The notes beneath the pieces were generated by a model. The model saw only the letters and a list, made by a program, of their open reading frames with translations, ran no database searches and was not told the DNA's origin. Made by a program: the position numbers and the translations under genes. Positions 35,772-48,465 of a stretch of 64,000 bases of DNA are shown here, piece after piece. Location: the NCBI RefSeq assembly GCF_000004195.4, contig NC_030683.2, positions 72,263,764-72,327,763 of the forward strand, read 5' to 3'. The stretch comes from Xenopus tropicalis (Eukaryota; Chordata; Amphibia; Anura; Pipidae). How positions within the stretch are numbered: position 1 is the stretch's first letter; each line of letters starts with the position of its first letter.

Positions 35772-37989
35772 TTGGATTAAACAAATCTTATCAGTCAATT
35801 TGTGAGTTATGTATGGATCCACAACCTATATATGGAGTGCAATTTGCCCAGATGATGATTTATTTACACTTTTTGTACTTGTCATATGTTTAGCACTCAG
35901 CACTCAACAACCTGTAACATGCAAATTTGAAATCTACGGTTTAATCTTGTTTGTTTTGTTAATGATTATGTTCTGGTTTAAAATTTATTAGAATTCCTGT
36001 AACCAACTACAGAAACAAAAAGAATTGTATATTAAGCTAATTTTTAAACAAGCCCACTAAGGACAGCACGGACAATATATTCACACATATATGCACAATT
36101 ATAACGAAAATGTTTATGTTCAAATTATACCTTAGTTTGCTGCCTAGAATAACAAATGAAATTGTAATTCATTACTTAATCCTGGCATACTTGTTAGCTG
36201 CATGTACCTAAAGGCTGAATTTTAAATGACTTTCTTGCTATAAGAACATACTATGCAGCAGTCTGTCATAATTTTCTCAGCAAGACTATGCAGTTATGCT
36301 CTAAAGCAGCTCTTAGATAAATATTTTGCTTGTTCTTTATTATTTCTATGATTTGTATGTCACTGGCTCTGAGAAACAAGGGTCAAAACTTTTATAGATA
36401 AATGTTTTGATAATAGATTTCTGCAGCCTGTGTAATGTGTATGTTAAGGAACAGTTACAAAAGAACAATGCGAACAATGTTGAATTAATCAGCTGTATGA
36501 GACCAGGGCCTCCTCTCTGAATATTTACATTTCTTTTAACTCTACTTTCCCTCTTTTTGTATTGCGCCGTAAAAATAATTCTATACACACATTAATTGCT
36601 TCCACGTGTAATGCATTACTGTCATGTTGTAGACGTAACAAGGCATGCATTTTGCATTGAATTGTTACATTCTTTAGAACTCCTTCTTACTGCAGTCTGT
36701 TGTTCAACCCTCTTCGCAACTAAAAAGTAGTAAAAGATAGATACCAGTTTAACAACAAAGATTTAGCTCTGTATATCTAGTTTCTGCCTCCCTGAATTTT
36801 TCCTGGGGCCTTTTTTATTTTTCTAAGGGTATTTAGGGTTCATCTTTGGTGCATTATATATTTTGTTTCATGCATTAGATTTTTGGCTAGTGCTGTTTTA
36901 CCTTGACAGAAATAGCTGTATAGCTTAGTATTTCTTCTTGGGATTCTTAGAAGTGCCCACCTCCTGCCAGACAATTTATTACAGTTCCCAGGAAGTGGCC
37001 ATCCCATCTTAAGGGCCAATGATACCCACATATGGAAAATAGAAAATGGTAACGTGTACTTCTGCATAGTAACAGCAAAAGAAGGAAGTGGAAGGGGATA
37101 AGGCCATAGGGATTGTTAACCCCGTGGGTCCCTACATATGTAAACTTGCAGCATATTGTATATAAAAGGCATTTTTCCTTTTTGGCATGTGCAAAATCTT
37201 TTAGTTTACAAAATGTGTTCAGAATTTCCAAAACATCTTCTAGAATGCCCACTGTCCTAATCGACTATTCCTAGCTTATCATTTCTAACCATGATTTGGA
37301 CAGTTCTATTAAACTCATTATATATGAGTCTATGGAAAATGCTTAATGACCTGCTGCTGTAACTGTATCATGGGAAGGGTTTAGCTCATCTTTGTTTGGT
37401 AAGCTAACACTTGAGTTGCTGCAAGCCAGAGACACATCCATCAAGGCAGATATAGTAAATCACACTCTTATTGCAGGTGCAGCTTTTGTCTGTCACATAA
37501 TAAGCTCATGAGCTCAAGTACCTCCTCACTCTGGCTTTTTCCAGCCGCCTCCCTACCTGGGTGTACCGGAGCTGTCACTCCATGAATCTAGGTGCATTAC
37601 CAAGACAAAAGCTAATCAGTCAGTTCTCCCTATCCAGAGCTTTGATGGTTGCCGACAAAAGACCCCTTTAGTATACTCACATTAAGCCCGAAAATACACT
37701 GTTATGCACACATTCATTTTGTGAAGTTGTTCTTTTTGTTTTATTTTCCTCTCTATGCTGCCTTGGATTCTCCTGCTGATTCTCTCATCTTTTCTTTCAG
37801 CTTTGCTGTCTTTCTATTTATTCTCCTTCCCCCTTTTAGCACTGATGTAAATAGCAGGTGCAGTGTAATAAGCAACATGCTGATTTAAGGTCTGCTTTCA
37901 GTTGTATGCGGGGGTTTAATTTTTTTAATAATAACTGCTAGGTTGTAACACTTAACACAAACATCAACAGTTGCTATATTATACAGTAC

Positions 37990-39005
37990 ACTGATGTATA
38001 ACCCTTTAAGTGCCCGCAGAATTTCACATTTCGGTTCCCCTCAGTGTCAGACATTTTGTAAGCTTTCTGTGCTCTCTCATTTTAGGGGGGGGGAGTTAAG
38101 TTGAAGTAGGAAAACTATATATCATTTTTTTCAGGAGAACCTGAGCTTTCCAAATCTGGCTGAGTTTTTGTTTATTTCCACTTCTGGGACAAGATTTAGA
38201 GCTCTAAATACAAAAAAAAAAGAAAAATTAATTATTTTTCATGATATAGGGATTTATACCAGAAACATATTTTATTTTATGGACAAAAATTCAACTGATT
38301 TGGAAAGCCTCATGTCTCCCGAACGTGCGAATACCTAATTTGTACAGTTTTATGGAGATTTCTGACTTCTATAGATTTACTGCCTTTTTCTGTGGGGTAA
38401 AAACAAAAAAATACGCTGACCCCCCAAAACCATATATTTTTGGAAAGTACACATTAGGACGAATCAAAAATGGGTACCCATGTCTTTCTGCTCCAAACTA
38501 TAGAGACGCAATGCTTTCCCAAATTTGGCAGTTTTAATGACATACCTGAAAATTTTATCAAACCTTCCAATTTCAAGCACTTTATCTCCCACATAGCATT
38601 AGGTACCAAGGAAAAACATTTCTAAATATGAAAGCCAAGGGTCCACTGAACAGTTTGATGCCCACTGTGCATAGGATTACCAAAGCATCTGGCATTTAGA
38701 GATCCCAAAATAAAGTTAGTGCATACATAGTTCATGGCCTATAAATCAGGTGTATTTTTTGGTAGTATAAATAAATGTAGTAAAAGTGGGAAAAAGTTAA
38801 ATAGGGAAATAAGTAAGTTGACCCCAGAAAACGTAGTAACAACGTGCCTGTCGTTTCCTATGGGGCCCCTGGGCGATCGCGCCCCAGGAGCCAGTCGTTC
38901 CTCTGCTTGTTGCCTAGGGGCTTTAAAAGCCGCTCCTCCACTCCCAAACCCAGAAGTAGAGCACTACATAGAATCTACGTTCTGTGGCACTTAGGTACTT
39001 TTATA
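37990..39005. repeat. Probable decayed DNA transposon or other interspersed repeat
   Basis: It begins ACCCTTTAAGTGCCCGCAG, a start I associate with Xenopus repeats, and has a changed base composition with a GC-rich block near 38.86-38.95 kb. The block AGAATCTACGTTCTG at 38969-38983 is inverted at 39007-39022 (ACAGAATGTAGATTCT). Borders and superfamily are uncertain, and no protein is recognisable. Confidence 0.35.
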
Positions 39006-39385
39006 CACAGAATGTAGATTCTACTGCTGCTCCCAACATCTCACGTGCCCTCACCTGGTACTTGAAAATGGATGGTCGAATTGCAAGTGCTCCACCTTGT
39101 TGCTGATAAGAGGTTTCGTCCAAATTAAAGTCACCAAGAAGGTTTCAGAAAATGTATATTCATTCTATTTTGAGAACCCTCTATTTCTCAGTGAGTGAGG
39201 TAGAAGATACAAGAAAGGAAAGTAAAAATTCCATTGTAGTTACAATTCTCAGATTCTGGGCTCTTTTGTAACTGCTTTAGGGCTAAGACACATGGAGCTA
39301 CTTGTTACAGCTACTAAACACCAGTAAATACTCTGCCATAGACAATACTGAGAATTGCCTCTGCTAAAACACACGTGTCTTAAGG

Positions 39386-39525
39386 TAGCCATACACGCAC
39401 CAATATTATCGCACAAAATGATATTTCGTACAATATTCGGTGTATGTATGGTGAATTGACGAGGGCCTGGATATCGGTCGTCTCATCAGTCGGGCGGAAC
39501 AGAAAATTTTAATTGGATGCCGTTA
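39386..39525. mobile_element. Harbinger-like MITE, partial copy
   Basis: AGGTAGCCATACACGCACCA and ATATTCGGTGTATGTATGG match the left half of the 26.39 kb copy with substitutions. The right half is missing. Confidence 0.55.
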
Positions 39526-40402
39526 AAAGGTACCAGAGCAAAGGAAAGTGTTTAAGTTGATAGGGTCTGGGGTAAGGTAGAGACTCATTGTAAATATGCC
39601 CTATAACCAATTGTCCTCCCTTATCTACATTTCCACCTAAATAAATAACTTTGAACTACTTACCTACCTTTCCATCTAAACAAATAACATTGAATTAATA
39701 AATATTCTTTCCCCTGCATAGAGTGAATGTGTGTGTATATATATATATATATTGTGACATGCTGAATGCCTGTACACGCAATTTTGGGGGAATTAGCAAT
39801 GGTAGGCAGGCAGGCATGCAGAGGATCTGGAGCATAGAGACAGGGACACCAAGTCTTCAGGCAAAACACAGGTTTATTCAGGGCCAATTCTTCCCAACAG
39901 AAACATAAAGACATAAGTTCATAAACAGTTCAGGGTTTTGAGATGTCCCTTCTTCAGGGTTCTCACCTTCCAGGGTTATTTCCACGCTCTGGAACACTCA
40001 GGCTTCACACTAAGCCTTGCTGAGCCCTCTCAGCACTCATCCATTCGGTCAGCACTCCCTCTGCTTCCTGGCAGTGGCAGGTGGCACCCCCAGCTCCTCT
40101 GGGAGTTCCTCACACAGGCAGCCCTCCTGCTCTGTGCCCTGCTCTGAGAGTGACCTTCACTCAATCAGCATTCAATTCCAACTCCCCCCTCTGTGTAAAT
40201 CATACAGCCCTTTTATTGGCTGCTCACCTGCAGCCTAATCAGGCAGCTCCCTACAGCTGGCCAAATCAAACCTTAAAGGAGATTTACTCCAAACACAGCA
40301 TTACCTGCTGTAAAACCAGGTATTTTACCTTGGGCCATTTGTATCCTACCTTAAATACTGGTGGAAATACACCAAATAAGGACCTTTCCCATTGCATCTC
40401 TC

Positions 40403-40430
40403 ACAATATATATATATATATATATATATA
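40403..40430. repeat. (TA)n microsatellite
   Basis: This is a run of TA dinucleotides immediately left of the Tc1 element. TATATA also follows its right end, so the element sits in a TA run. A shorter (TA)n lies at 39738-39752. Confidence 0.9.
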
Positions 40431-42033
40431 CAGTGGCTTGCAAAAGTATTCGGCCCCCTTGAACTTTTCCACATTTTGTCACATTAGAGCCACAAACATG
40501 AATCAATTTTATTGGAATTCCACATGAAAGACCAATACAAAGTGGTGTACATGTGAGAAGTGGAACGAAAATCATACATGATTCCAAACATTTTTTACAA
40601 ATAAATAACTGCAAAGTGGGGTGTGCGTAATTATTCACCTTTGGTCTGAGTGCAGTCAGTTGCCCATAGACATTGCCTGATGAGTGCTAATGACTAAATA
40701 GAGTGCACCTGTGTGTAATCTAATGTCAGTACAAATACAGCTGCTCTGTGACGGCCTCAGAGGTTGTCTAAGAGAATATTGGGAGCAACAACACCATGAA
40801 GTCCAAAGAACACACCAGACAGGTCAGGGATAAAGTTATTGAGAAATTTAAAGCAGGCTTAGGCTACAAAAAGATTTCCAAAGCCTTGAACATCCCACGG
40901 AGCACTGTTCAAGCGATCATTCAGAAATGGAAGGAGTATGGCACAACTGTAAACCTACCAAGACAAGGCCGTCCACCTAAACTCACAGGCCAAACAAGGA
41001 GAGCGCTGATCAGAAATGCAGCCAAGAGGCCCATGGTGACTCTGGACGAGCTGCAGAGATCTACAGCTCAGGTGGGGGAATCTGACCATAGGACAACTAT
41101 TAGTCGTGCACTGCACAAAGTTGGCCTTTATGGAAGAGTGGCAAGAAGAAAGCCATTGTTAACAGAAAACCATAAGAAGTCCCATTTGCAGTTTTGCCAC
41201 AAGCAATGTGGGGGACACAGCAAACATGTGGAAGAAGGTGCTCTGGTCAGATGAGACCAAAATGGAACTTTTTGGCCAAAATGCAAAACGCTATGTGTGG
41301 CGGAAAACTAACACTGCACATCACTCTGAACACACCATCCCCACTGTCACATATGGTGGTGGCAGCATCATGCTCTGTGGGTGCTTCTCTTCAGCAGGGA
41401 CAGGGAAGCTGGTCAGAGTTGATGGGAAGATGGATGGAGCCAAATACAGGGCAATCTTGGAAGAAAACCTCTTGGAGTCTGCAAAAGACTTGAGACTGGG
41501 GCGGAGGTTCACCTTCCAGCAGGACAACGACCCTAAACATAAAGCCAGGGCAACAATGGAATGGTTTAAAACAAAACATATGCATGTGTTAGAATGGCCC
41601 AGTCAAAGTCCAGATCTAAATCCAATCGAGAATCTGTGGCAGGATCTGAAAACTGCTGTTCACAAATGCTGTCCATCTAATCTGACTAACCTGGAGCTGT
41701 TTTGCAAAGAAGAATGGGCAAGGATTTCAGTCTCTAGATGTGCAAAGCTGGTAGAGACATACCATAAAAGACTGGGTGCTGTAATTGCAGCAAAAGGTGC
41801 TTCTACAAAGTATTGACTGAGGGGGCTGAATAATTACGCACACCCCACTTTGCAGTTATTTATTTGTAAAAAATGTTTGAAATCATGTATCATTTTTGTT
41901 CCACTTCTCACGTGTACACCACTTTGTATTGGTCTTTCACATGGAATTCCAATAAAATTGATTCATGTTTGTGGCTGTAATGTGACAAAATGTGGAAAAG
42001 TTCAAGGGGGCCGAATACTTTTGCAAGCCACTG
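40431..42033 (+). mobile_element. Tc1/mariner transposon, nearly complete
   Basis: This is a 1,603-bp element with inverted repeats of about 207 bp (40431-40637 and 41827-42033) that start CAGTGGCTTGCAAAAGTATT and differ at only a few places. TA lies directly outside both ends, the target duplication of this superfamily. Long terminal repeats with the transposase between them match the Tc1-like elements of fish and frogs. The transposase gene is described separately. It lies in fli1 intron 5 in the same orientation as the gene. Confidence 0.93.
40796..41816 (+). pseudogene. Tc1-type DD34E transposase with one frameshift
   Basis: The protein cuts the element's ends and joins them at a TA. The first frame starts at ATG 40796. 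It has a paired helix-turn-helix region (KISKALNIPRSTVQAIIQKW), a GRPPKLT basic linker and RALHKVGLYGRVARRKPLL. A single extra T in the TTTT run at 41192-41195 shifts the frame. The second frame (to the stop before 41817) carries the catalytic triad: Asp of WSDETK (41250-41252), Asp of QQDNDPKH (41523-41525) and Glu of NPIENLW (41628-41630), with 34 residues between the last two. I see no other break. The length, about 340 residues, is usual for the family, so the copy is young. Confidence 0.92.
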
Positions 42034-42037
42034 TATA

Positions 42038-42290
42038 TAAAGAAGCAGAGAGCCGCACACATAGGGATTTTGCAAAAAGATAGAGCATTTATTGAAAAAG
42101 ATCCAACATTTCGAGCACTAACGGTGCTCTTCTTCAGGGACAAACCGTTAGTGCTCGAAACATCAGATCTTTTTCAATAAATGCTTTATCTTTTTGCAAA
42201 GTCCCTGTGTGTGAGGCTCTCTGCTTCTTTATTATTGTTTTTGCCAGCACCCAGGGCTTGATCTTTTGGATGGTGTGCTCCTGTTTGTTC
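42038..42290 (+). mobile_element. Foldback insertion next to the Tc1 element
   Basis: Left arm 42038-42124 and right arm 42145-42231 are inverse copies with a few mismatches, separated by a 20-base loop. A unique tail follows the right arm to about 42290. On the minus strand the left arm reads CTGAAGA (42131-42137), A, stem GAGCAC/GTGCTC with loop CGTTA, then GAAA (42109-42112). The layout (arm, inverse arm, unpaired 3' tail, CAATAAA in the right arm) parallels the 34.09-34.50 kb insertion. The left flank was interrupted by the Tc1 insertion or lies in TA repeats, so no clear target duplication is seen. Confidence 0.65.
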
Positions 42291-42659
42291 TTATATATTC
42301 ATATATATTGTTTACCTTAATATGTATCTTTGCTTTTAAACTCATACAATATGAGGGCACATTCTGCAAAGGCCAGTACAGGATACAGAACTCCACAATA
42401 CATGAAAATGAATAGATCAGCCCTGTCCAAAACAGGCACACACTGTGTGTCAGCAGGAAAAAATGAGGTAACTCTGAAGTAATCTCATGTTATTTTTATC
42501 CTGGAAACAGCATTCTCTTTACTGGCATAAGTATTTTGCAGGGCGCTTAACGTGTACCTGTTCTATCAATATCTTGAGGTTTGCCAATGTAAGCCAGAGA
42601 GAGGGTGGAGCTTCTACATTTAGTAAATCCACTTTGCTCCATTTACCACAATTTTTTTT

Positions 42660-43095
42660 AAATAGACTAGCTACTACAGCAACTGAAGTGCATAGGTGCA
42701 GCATCAGATTTAATGTTCCTAGAACTAAACTGGTAAAGGGGATGGAAGATTTAAGCTATGGGGTTAGACTGTCGAGGTTGGGGTTGTTTTCTCTGGAAAA
42801 GAGGCGCTTGCGAGGGTGCATGATTACTCTGTACAAGTACATTAGAGGGGATTATAGGCAGATAGGGGATGTTCTTTTTTCCCATAAAAACGATCAATGC
42901 ACCAGAGGTCACCCCTTTAGATTAGAGGAACGGAGCTTCCATTTAAAGCAGCGTAGGTGGTTTTTCACGGTGAGGGCAGTGAGGTTGTGGAATGCCCTTC
43001 CTAGAGATGTGGTAATGACAGATTCTGTTAATGCCTTTAAGAGGGGCCTGGATACATTTTTGAAAAAGCAGAATATCCAAGGCTATGTATCAATT
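42660..43095 (+). pseudogene. CR1-like LINE, ORF2 C-terminal fragment
   Basis: The frame 42487-43317 contains [67 protein letters not shown] and FFTVRAVRLWNALPRDVV. This is the C-terminal tail of CR1-type ORF2, ending near NIQGY at about 43085. Unlike the 28 kb and 57.7 kb copies it lacks the 3'UTR and short terminal repeat. The rest of the long frame is chance read-through. Confidence 0.8.
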
Positions 43096-45320
43096 CATAA
43101 AGCATTTAAATTGTTTTTTTATAAGGAGGCAAGGTGGCAAATGCAAAAAGGAAAGAAGATGGAATCCAACACTCTCTTTTATGCCAGCCAGTATGCAATG
43201 GGAAGCAGATATTTGTACCTGGATGTGAATTGTGCCCTTATGCCTAGGACATTAGTACCACAAGGAGCTGAATGCAAGCCCTGTACTAAATGTTTGCTCA
43301 AGGCTAGCTACAACTAACAAATTAATTAAAATTCTAATGAAACTGGAACTAACAGGAGTATTTGTGAGACAGTGAAAGGCAGAAACATTTGATAACGCTC
43401 TCAAGTATTAATCATTTCAATTCAGCTATTTATTTGGTACTATAACAGACATTTGAACTAAAATACATCATAATACTTCTTCACTTACACTTGCTCCCTA
43501 GGGGTTGCTGGCCTGACGGGTGCCCAACAAATAAATGTTTATGAATACAATAATAAATGGTGCCTACGAATACGTGTCAAAGTGAAAGGAACAATGTCAG
43601 GCCAATGATTGCTTTTACTCTAGAATAAAAGATTGGTCTTATGACAAATGACAGTGGCTGTAAGATTGCTTGCTTTTTATATTTGTTCGTAGAGCAGTAA
43701 AATGAAATCCTTTTTAAGAGTACAATTTAACAGTACAAACTCGCAAACCCTTAGGCACATCTTAATGTTATAGGCCTGTGTTTATCAAAGATTAAAAATT
43801 GTGGTTTTCCCCTTCTCAGCTTTCCTATGTTCTCTTAAGGTCATTTCTTAAGCATCAAAAGATTTTTAGTAAAAACATAAGCAAGCAAAAACATTTTATG
43901 TATCACTTGCACATTTCCATTTGGGTTCTATTATCTGCTAGAATTAAATTAGTGGAAAATGTTCTTAGTAGTATAATTACGTCTCAGAAATGAATGGTTT
44001 ACACCAGTTATTGAGCTGCAAACACTTTTCACTGAAAAAGGTGCCATAAATATCTTGCAAAAATCATATATCCATGAACTAAACTTTTTCTTAAAACAAA
44101 TAAAACATTTAACAAATTCAAGTTTTAATAGATAGTTGATATTTTTGTGCAGAGAAAATCAAGAATTGTTCCATACAGTTCTAAGTGCTATATTCACCTA
44201 ATGGAGATTTAGTTTATACTGTGCTTGATTGAATTGGAAGAGAATAGCCTGAAACGTTTCTCCACTCCTGTGAATAAATGGGTCTATCTTTGGTAAATGT
44301 GTCAATCTCCAAAAGCTTTTCAGACCATTTAAAAAATTTCAATATATTGCATACAATATCATAAAATTGCAGATAATCCTTCTGGATTACCCAGTTTAAT
44401 CTTTGATAAATCAGTGTATTTGTAGTGTGTTTACAGCACAGGTAATAGAAAAAAGTCTATTAAACCTTGCTGCTTGGAAATAGAAATGGTGGGTGTTTTG
44501 CTAGGGATTAAAACATTTCAATCAGGTCTTATAATGATATGAAATGTTTTGCTTTACGTAAACTTTATTTAAAAAAGGCTTCTACCTTCAGTGTGTTCTA
44601 GTTAATGTTATATATTCAGTTTTATCTATTCTGTTTTTCTTATTGTCTCTCTGTGATGTTTAGTATGTTACTCAATCATCTTTCAATCTCTTATGTCTCT
44701 TTTTTCCTGGCCTTTTTCTTTTTTTAATTGTTTTCCTTTGAAATTCCTTAGCTAATGTTTTGTCTGATTTCTCGTTCTGACCCACCTCAGCGGCTGGCCA
44801 CTGTGTTTTTTCACGGGAAGCCAGAGACAAAGACTGGTTGTGTTAAACTTGGGGGGTGGAGGCAGGAAACTCAACTCACATGGGACTCTCCCAGCTATGC
44901 CTGTCCCAGAGTCCGACTCCAGCTTGTGGAATTAAACCTGACAGCCTGTCTGGGACACATTCTAAGTAATGATTATCCATCCATTTCTGCAAGTAAAAGA
45001 ACAAGTATTTTATTAAGTCTGTATTAAAAGTGATTGGTTATAAAGGTTTTCAACTTTTAAATCTATTAGCAAAAACCTGAATATGTATCCTTTCAATCCA
45101 TTTAAACAAACTTTTCTCCATCACTGGCAGTGATCCGTTTTCTGGCTTCTACATGTCTTCCTTTTATTTCAAACTGTATTCATATCACTGTTCTCAAATC
45201 AATAAAAATACAGTTCCCCCCATCCCATTTAGCATAATTGCTAAATGTAGAGGTTCCCCTTTTATCATTATGCAAAAACCTTTGTTTTTTCTATTGTTTT
45301 GAAGTGGTCATTTTTATTAA

Positions 45321-45687
45321 AGGAGAAGGAAAGTTAACCTCCCACCCCCCCAATGCTTGCAATACCTTACTGATACCTCAGGCTGATGCTTCTATTAGCA
45401 GAAAATCACACTAGCCCAGGGTACATGCAGGTAAGCAATCCTTTACCTTCCTTCTTGTTTTGCCCACACCTGCACAGTAGAGTAAAAAAGACGACTTTTT
45501 GTCAAAGTGCTGCTTTTTACTCTACTGTGCATGTGCATCCGGCACGAAGAAGAAGATGGAAGAGGATTGCTTGCCTGCATGTACTGTGGGCCGGTGCTTT
45601 TTTTTTGCTAACAGGAAAACCAGCCTGGGGTATCAGGTAAGTGAATAATATCAGTGGGGCCCCATTGATTTGACCTTTCCTTCTCCT
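45321..45687. mobile_element. T2-like foldback MITE, copy 2 of 3
   Basis: It is bounded by TTAA (45317-45320) and a mutated TTGA (45688-45691), with ends AGGAGAAGGAAAG and CTTTCCTTCTCCT. The interior has CAGTAGAGTAAAAAAG and its inverse, as in copies 1 and 3, but is more diverged. Confidence 0.7.
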
Positions 45688-45889
45688 TTGAATTTAATTT
45701 TATAAGAGATAGCAGTATTTCAGTTGTAGGCTATAAATAGGTACAAAAATAGTAATAATGGTGACCAGTTAAAAGGTTGTGTATAATATATAAGTAAAAT
45801 ACCATGTGGTTATTAAAGTTAGTTTTAATATTAGTTAATCGTAATACTTCCCCTTCTTCAAGAGTAAAAAACATGAAAACACAACTTGA

Positions 45890-46130
45890 ACACAGTGAAA
45901 TTACATTCTACCATTCTATCATTTTCAAATTTTGACCTAATCTCAAAAACTCAAATGAAAAATAGCTTGAATTTTAATAATACAACTTCCATTGACTTCT
46001 ACATGAACTCAGCAGTTTTAGATGCCAAATTCTTTATGTATTGAATTTTTTGGGGTTTTTTGCACTTAATAAGGCTTGAAAATTCAAGTTTTGCTCATTC
46101 GAAATCCAATTCGAGATTTTTGTCTGTTGT
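45890..46130. repeat. AT-rich repeat fragment
   Basis: It contains AAACTCAAATGAAAAATAG, a GAATTTT-type inverted block and TTCGAAATCCAATTCGAG. It resembles the 27.63 kb fragment. Borders are not defined. Confidence 0.35.
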
Positions 46131-46244
46131 TAAATTCCATACATAGTAGTGAGATAAAATAGTGATATTGACAAGATTCCTTTACTATACACAAACATTT
46201 TATGTGACATAGGCACTGATGCAGCTACCAGAATTGGTCAACTA

Positions 46245-46466
46245 GGGTCAGATTTATCAAAATGTGAATTTAGAGCTTAATACATAAAAACTTACCCATG
46301 TTCTATTCATGCCTATGTGATTTTTAGAAGTGTAATTATCAATGGGTGAAAGTCAGAACTCAGCATTTGATAATTATACACTTCTAAAAATCCCATAGGA
46401 ATGAATAGAACGTGGGTGCGTTTTTATGTATTTAACTCCAAACTCACAGTTTAATAAATCTGCCCC
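46245..46466. mobile_element. MITE with GGGTCAGATTTATCAAA termini
   Basis: Left GGGTCAGATTTATCAAAAT and right TTAATAAATCTGCCCC are inverted repeats. It is the same family as 17662-17858 (shared TTAGAGCTTAATACATAAAA). Confidence 0.75.
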
Positions 46467-47949
46467 TTAGATCTTGTAGTTTTGAGCCAATAATCCCCTT
46501 TGCAAGTTCTTCAGAGCATGTGCTTTCTGCATGTAGCTGGGATGGTCTCTCTGAAGAACTGGTGCTTTGTTCAGGAAGTGCTCATTATTCATGACCAAGG
46601 TATTGGGGGCAGCAGGTGCACTCTATAGCTCTAGACAGTATTAGTGGTACTATTTCTCATACTAAAAGTAGCATGGTTGTCAGTAATGGAAATATTTAAT
46701 ATATTGGCTCAACTTATTTACCAGGGTTTAGGTGCTTTGTAAATATAGGTAACCAGAAAGAGGATGATGTTGAAAACTATACATGATGATGGAAACTATA
46801 CAAAACAAAGCATTACCCTAATGTTCTGAGTTTTCATAAATTATTTTGTGAACAATAAGAACACACTGTTTAGTTAAATAACAGTGAACTCTGTGAGGAT
46901 GCACGGTGACTCTAATTTGTCTATACCAGCATTAAAAGAGAAAGGACAGATCTCTATATGGAAAATGAAGTATCCGTTTGTTTCCTGGGAGATAAAAGGT
47001 CTGTGCTTCCCAGTCTAATAATCCTCTTCTTTGGCTGTGTAGACATGGGTAGCTGCTGTTTTCCAGGGAGGTTGGCTGCCTTCCCTGGCTGTGTCAGCCT
47101 AAAACTCTCTTTTCTTAAAACACTCTCTATTTACGTGGGTGGTGTCTGAATCTCTGGCTCTAGAAGTTCAGAAAACTCTGGCAATCTTAAATATTATTTA
47201 ACCTTTTTGTTTCCAGAACTTTGCTGCTCTAAGTGGAGACTATATTATGACAATAATTATTTACATTTCATCAATCTATGAGCTTAGAAGAATGTGATAC
47301 TTTATAATCATATTTAAGCTTTATTTAGCAATATGAAAATGCTGTTGTGTGGTTTTTTTTTTTTATAACCATGGAAAACATTATGCATTTTTAAAAAAAA
47401 TCGTATACATTTTATTACTAAGCCATTCCTTTTACTTAGTATTTCCCCTTCTTCAATGAATTGGCTTTTTGCTAAATGTACTTTTTGCCTGTTGCTTTAA
47501 TTAAGAAAAATCTATGGTTTTTCAAAATAGGTGTATATATAGCCACTTTAACTGTCACAAGCCATGGGCTGGAGCAAGCTTAGGTTTTGGGGCTCCACTC
47601 CACTCACTGCGCAACACGGCGCACACACACACACACACTGTCTTAAGAAATCCCCCCGCATCAGCTCGCCCGCACTAATTTCATAATTTAGCAGGACTTC
47701 ACACTGGTCGAACTTCAGGGTATAGACTGGCAGAAACTAGTGGCAAGCAGCAAAGAGGTCCATGCCCCAGCATCCCTTCACCGTTGCACCTAGGCAAATG
47801 CCTCTTCTGCCTGCCACTAGTTCTGGCCCTGGCTGGAGCCAAATATGTGATGGTGACAAAGACAAAGATTTGGGGGTTTTTCAGTGACAAAATCGGATTT
47901 TGACACCAAGAAACTGAACAAATTGAACATTTTTAAATGCCCTTCCTAA

Positions 47950-48190
47950 GGGGCAGATTTATCAAAACACGAGTTCGAATCCCGAATGGGAAAAATTCGG
48001 ATTGGAAACGAAAATTTTTGAATATCGCAAATATCACGAAAATGCTTACGAAAAAATGGTATTAGTCACGATAATATCGTATTGGCGATCTGAAATTTTC
48101 ATCCAAACGATTGTAAACAGTGGCAAAATGTATCCGATTTTTTCACGCGAAAAATATGAAAAAGTTGCGCAATCGTAGAAAAAGTCGCAT
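47950..48190. mobile_element. MITE fragment, left end
   Basis: It starts GGGGCAGATTTATCAAAACACG and matches the 21389-21690 copy through TATTGGCGATC and GATTGTAAACAG. The right inverted end is not visible before the hAT element at 48245. Confidence 0.6.
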
Positions 48191-48244
48191 CATATGTGAC
48201 CATGCTGCATTGTCACTCATTCAGTGTGTATCATGGCACACCAG

Positions 48245-48465
48245 CAGGGTCGGACTGTGGGCCCCGGCGGCCCAGACCCGACCTTGCTGGCACTCCACTG
48301 ACCGAACCGTTCCTCCCCTTACTCTTTAAATTTACACTCGCTCAGGGGAGGATGTCAGATGGGGGACCCTGTGAGGGGGGGTTTGGGGATACGGCCGGCG
48401 GGGGCACCTGCAGGGCCCCTAGGGCGGGAGCCCCAGTGAGCCCTGCAACCTCCAGTCCGACCCTG
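48245..48465. mobile_element. hAT-like MITE with 8-bp target-site duplication
   Basis: Ends CAGGGTCGGACTG and CAGTCCGACCCTG are inverted repeats. CACACCAG occurs directly on both sides (48237-48244 and 48466-48473). The GC-rich 221-bp body is non-coding despite long chance frames. Confidence 0.87.

Noticed and set aside
42487..43317. 276-codon frame as a host gene
   Set aside because: Its only recognisable part is the CR1 ORF2 C-terminus; the rest has no conserved signature.
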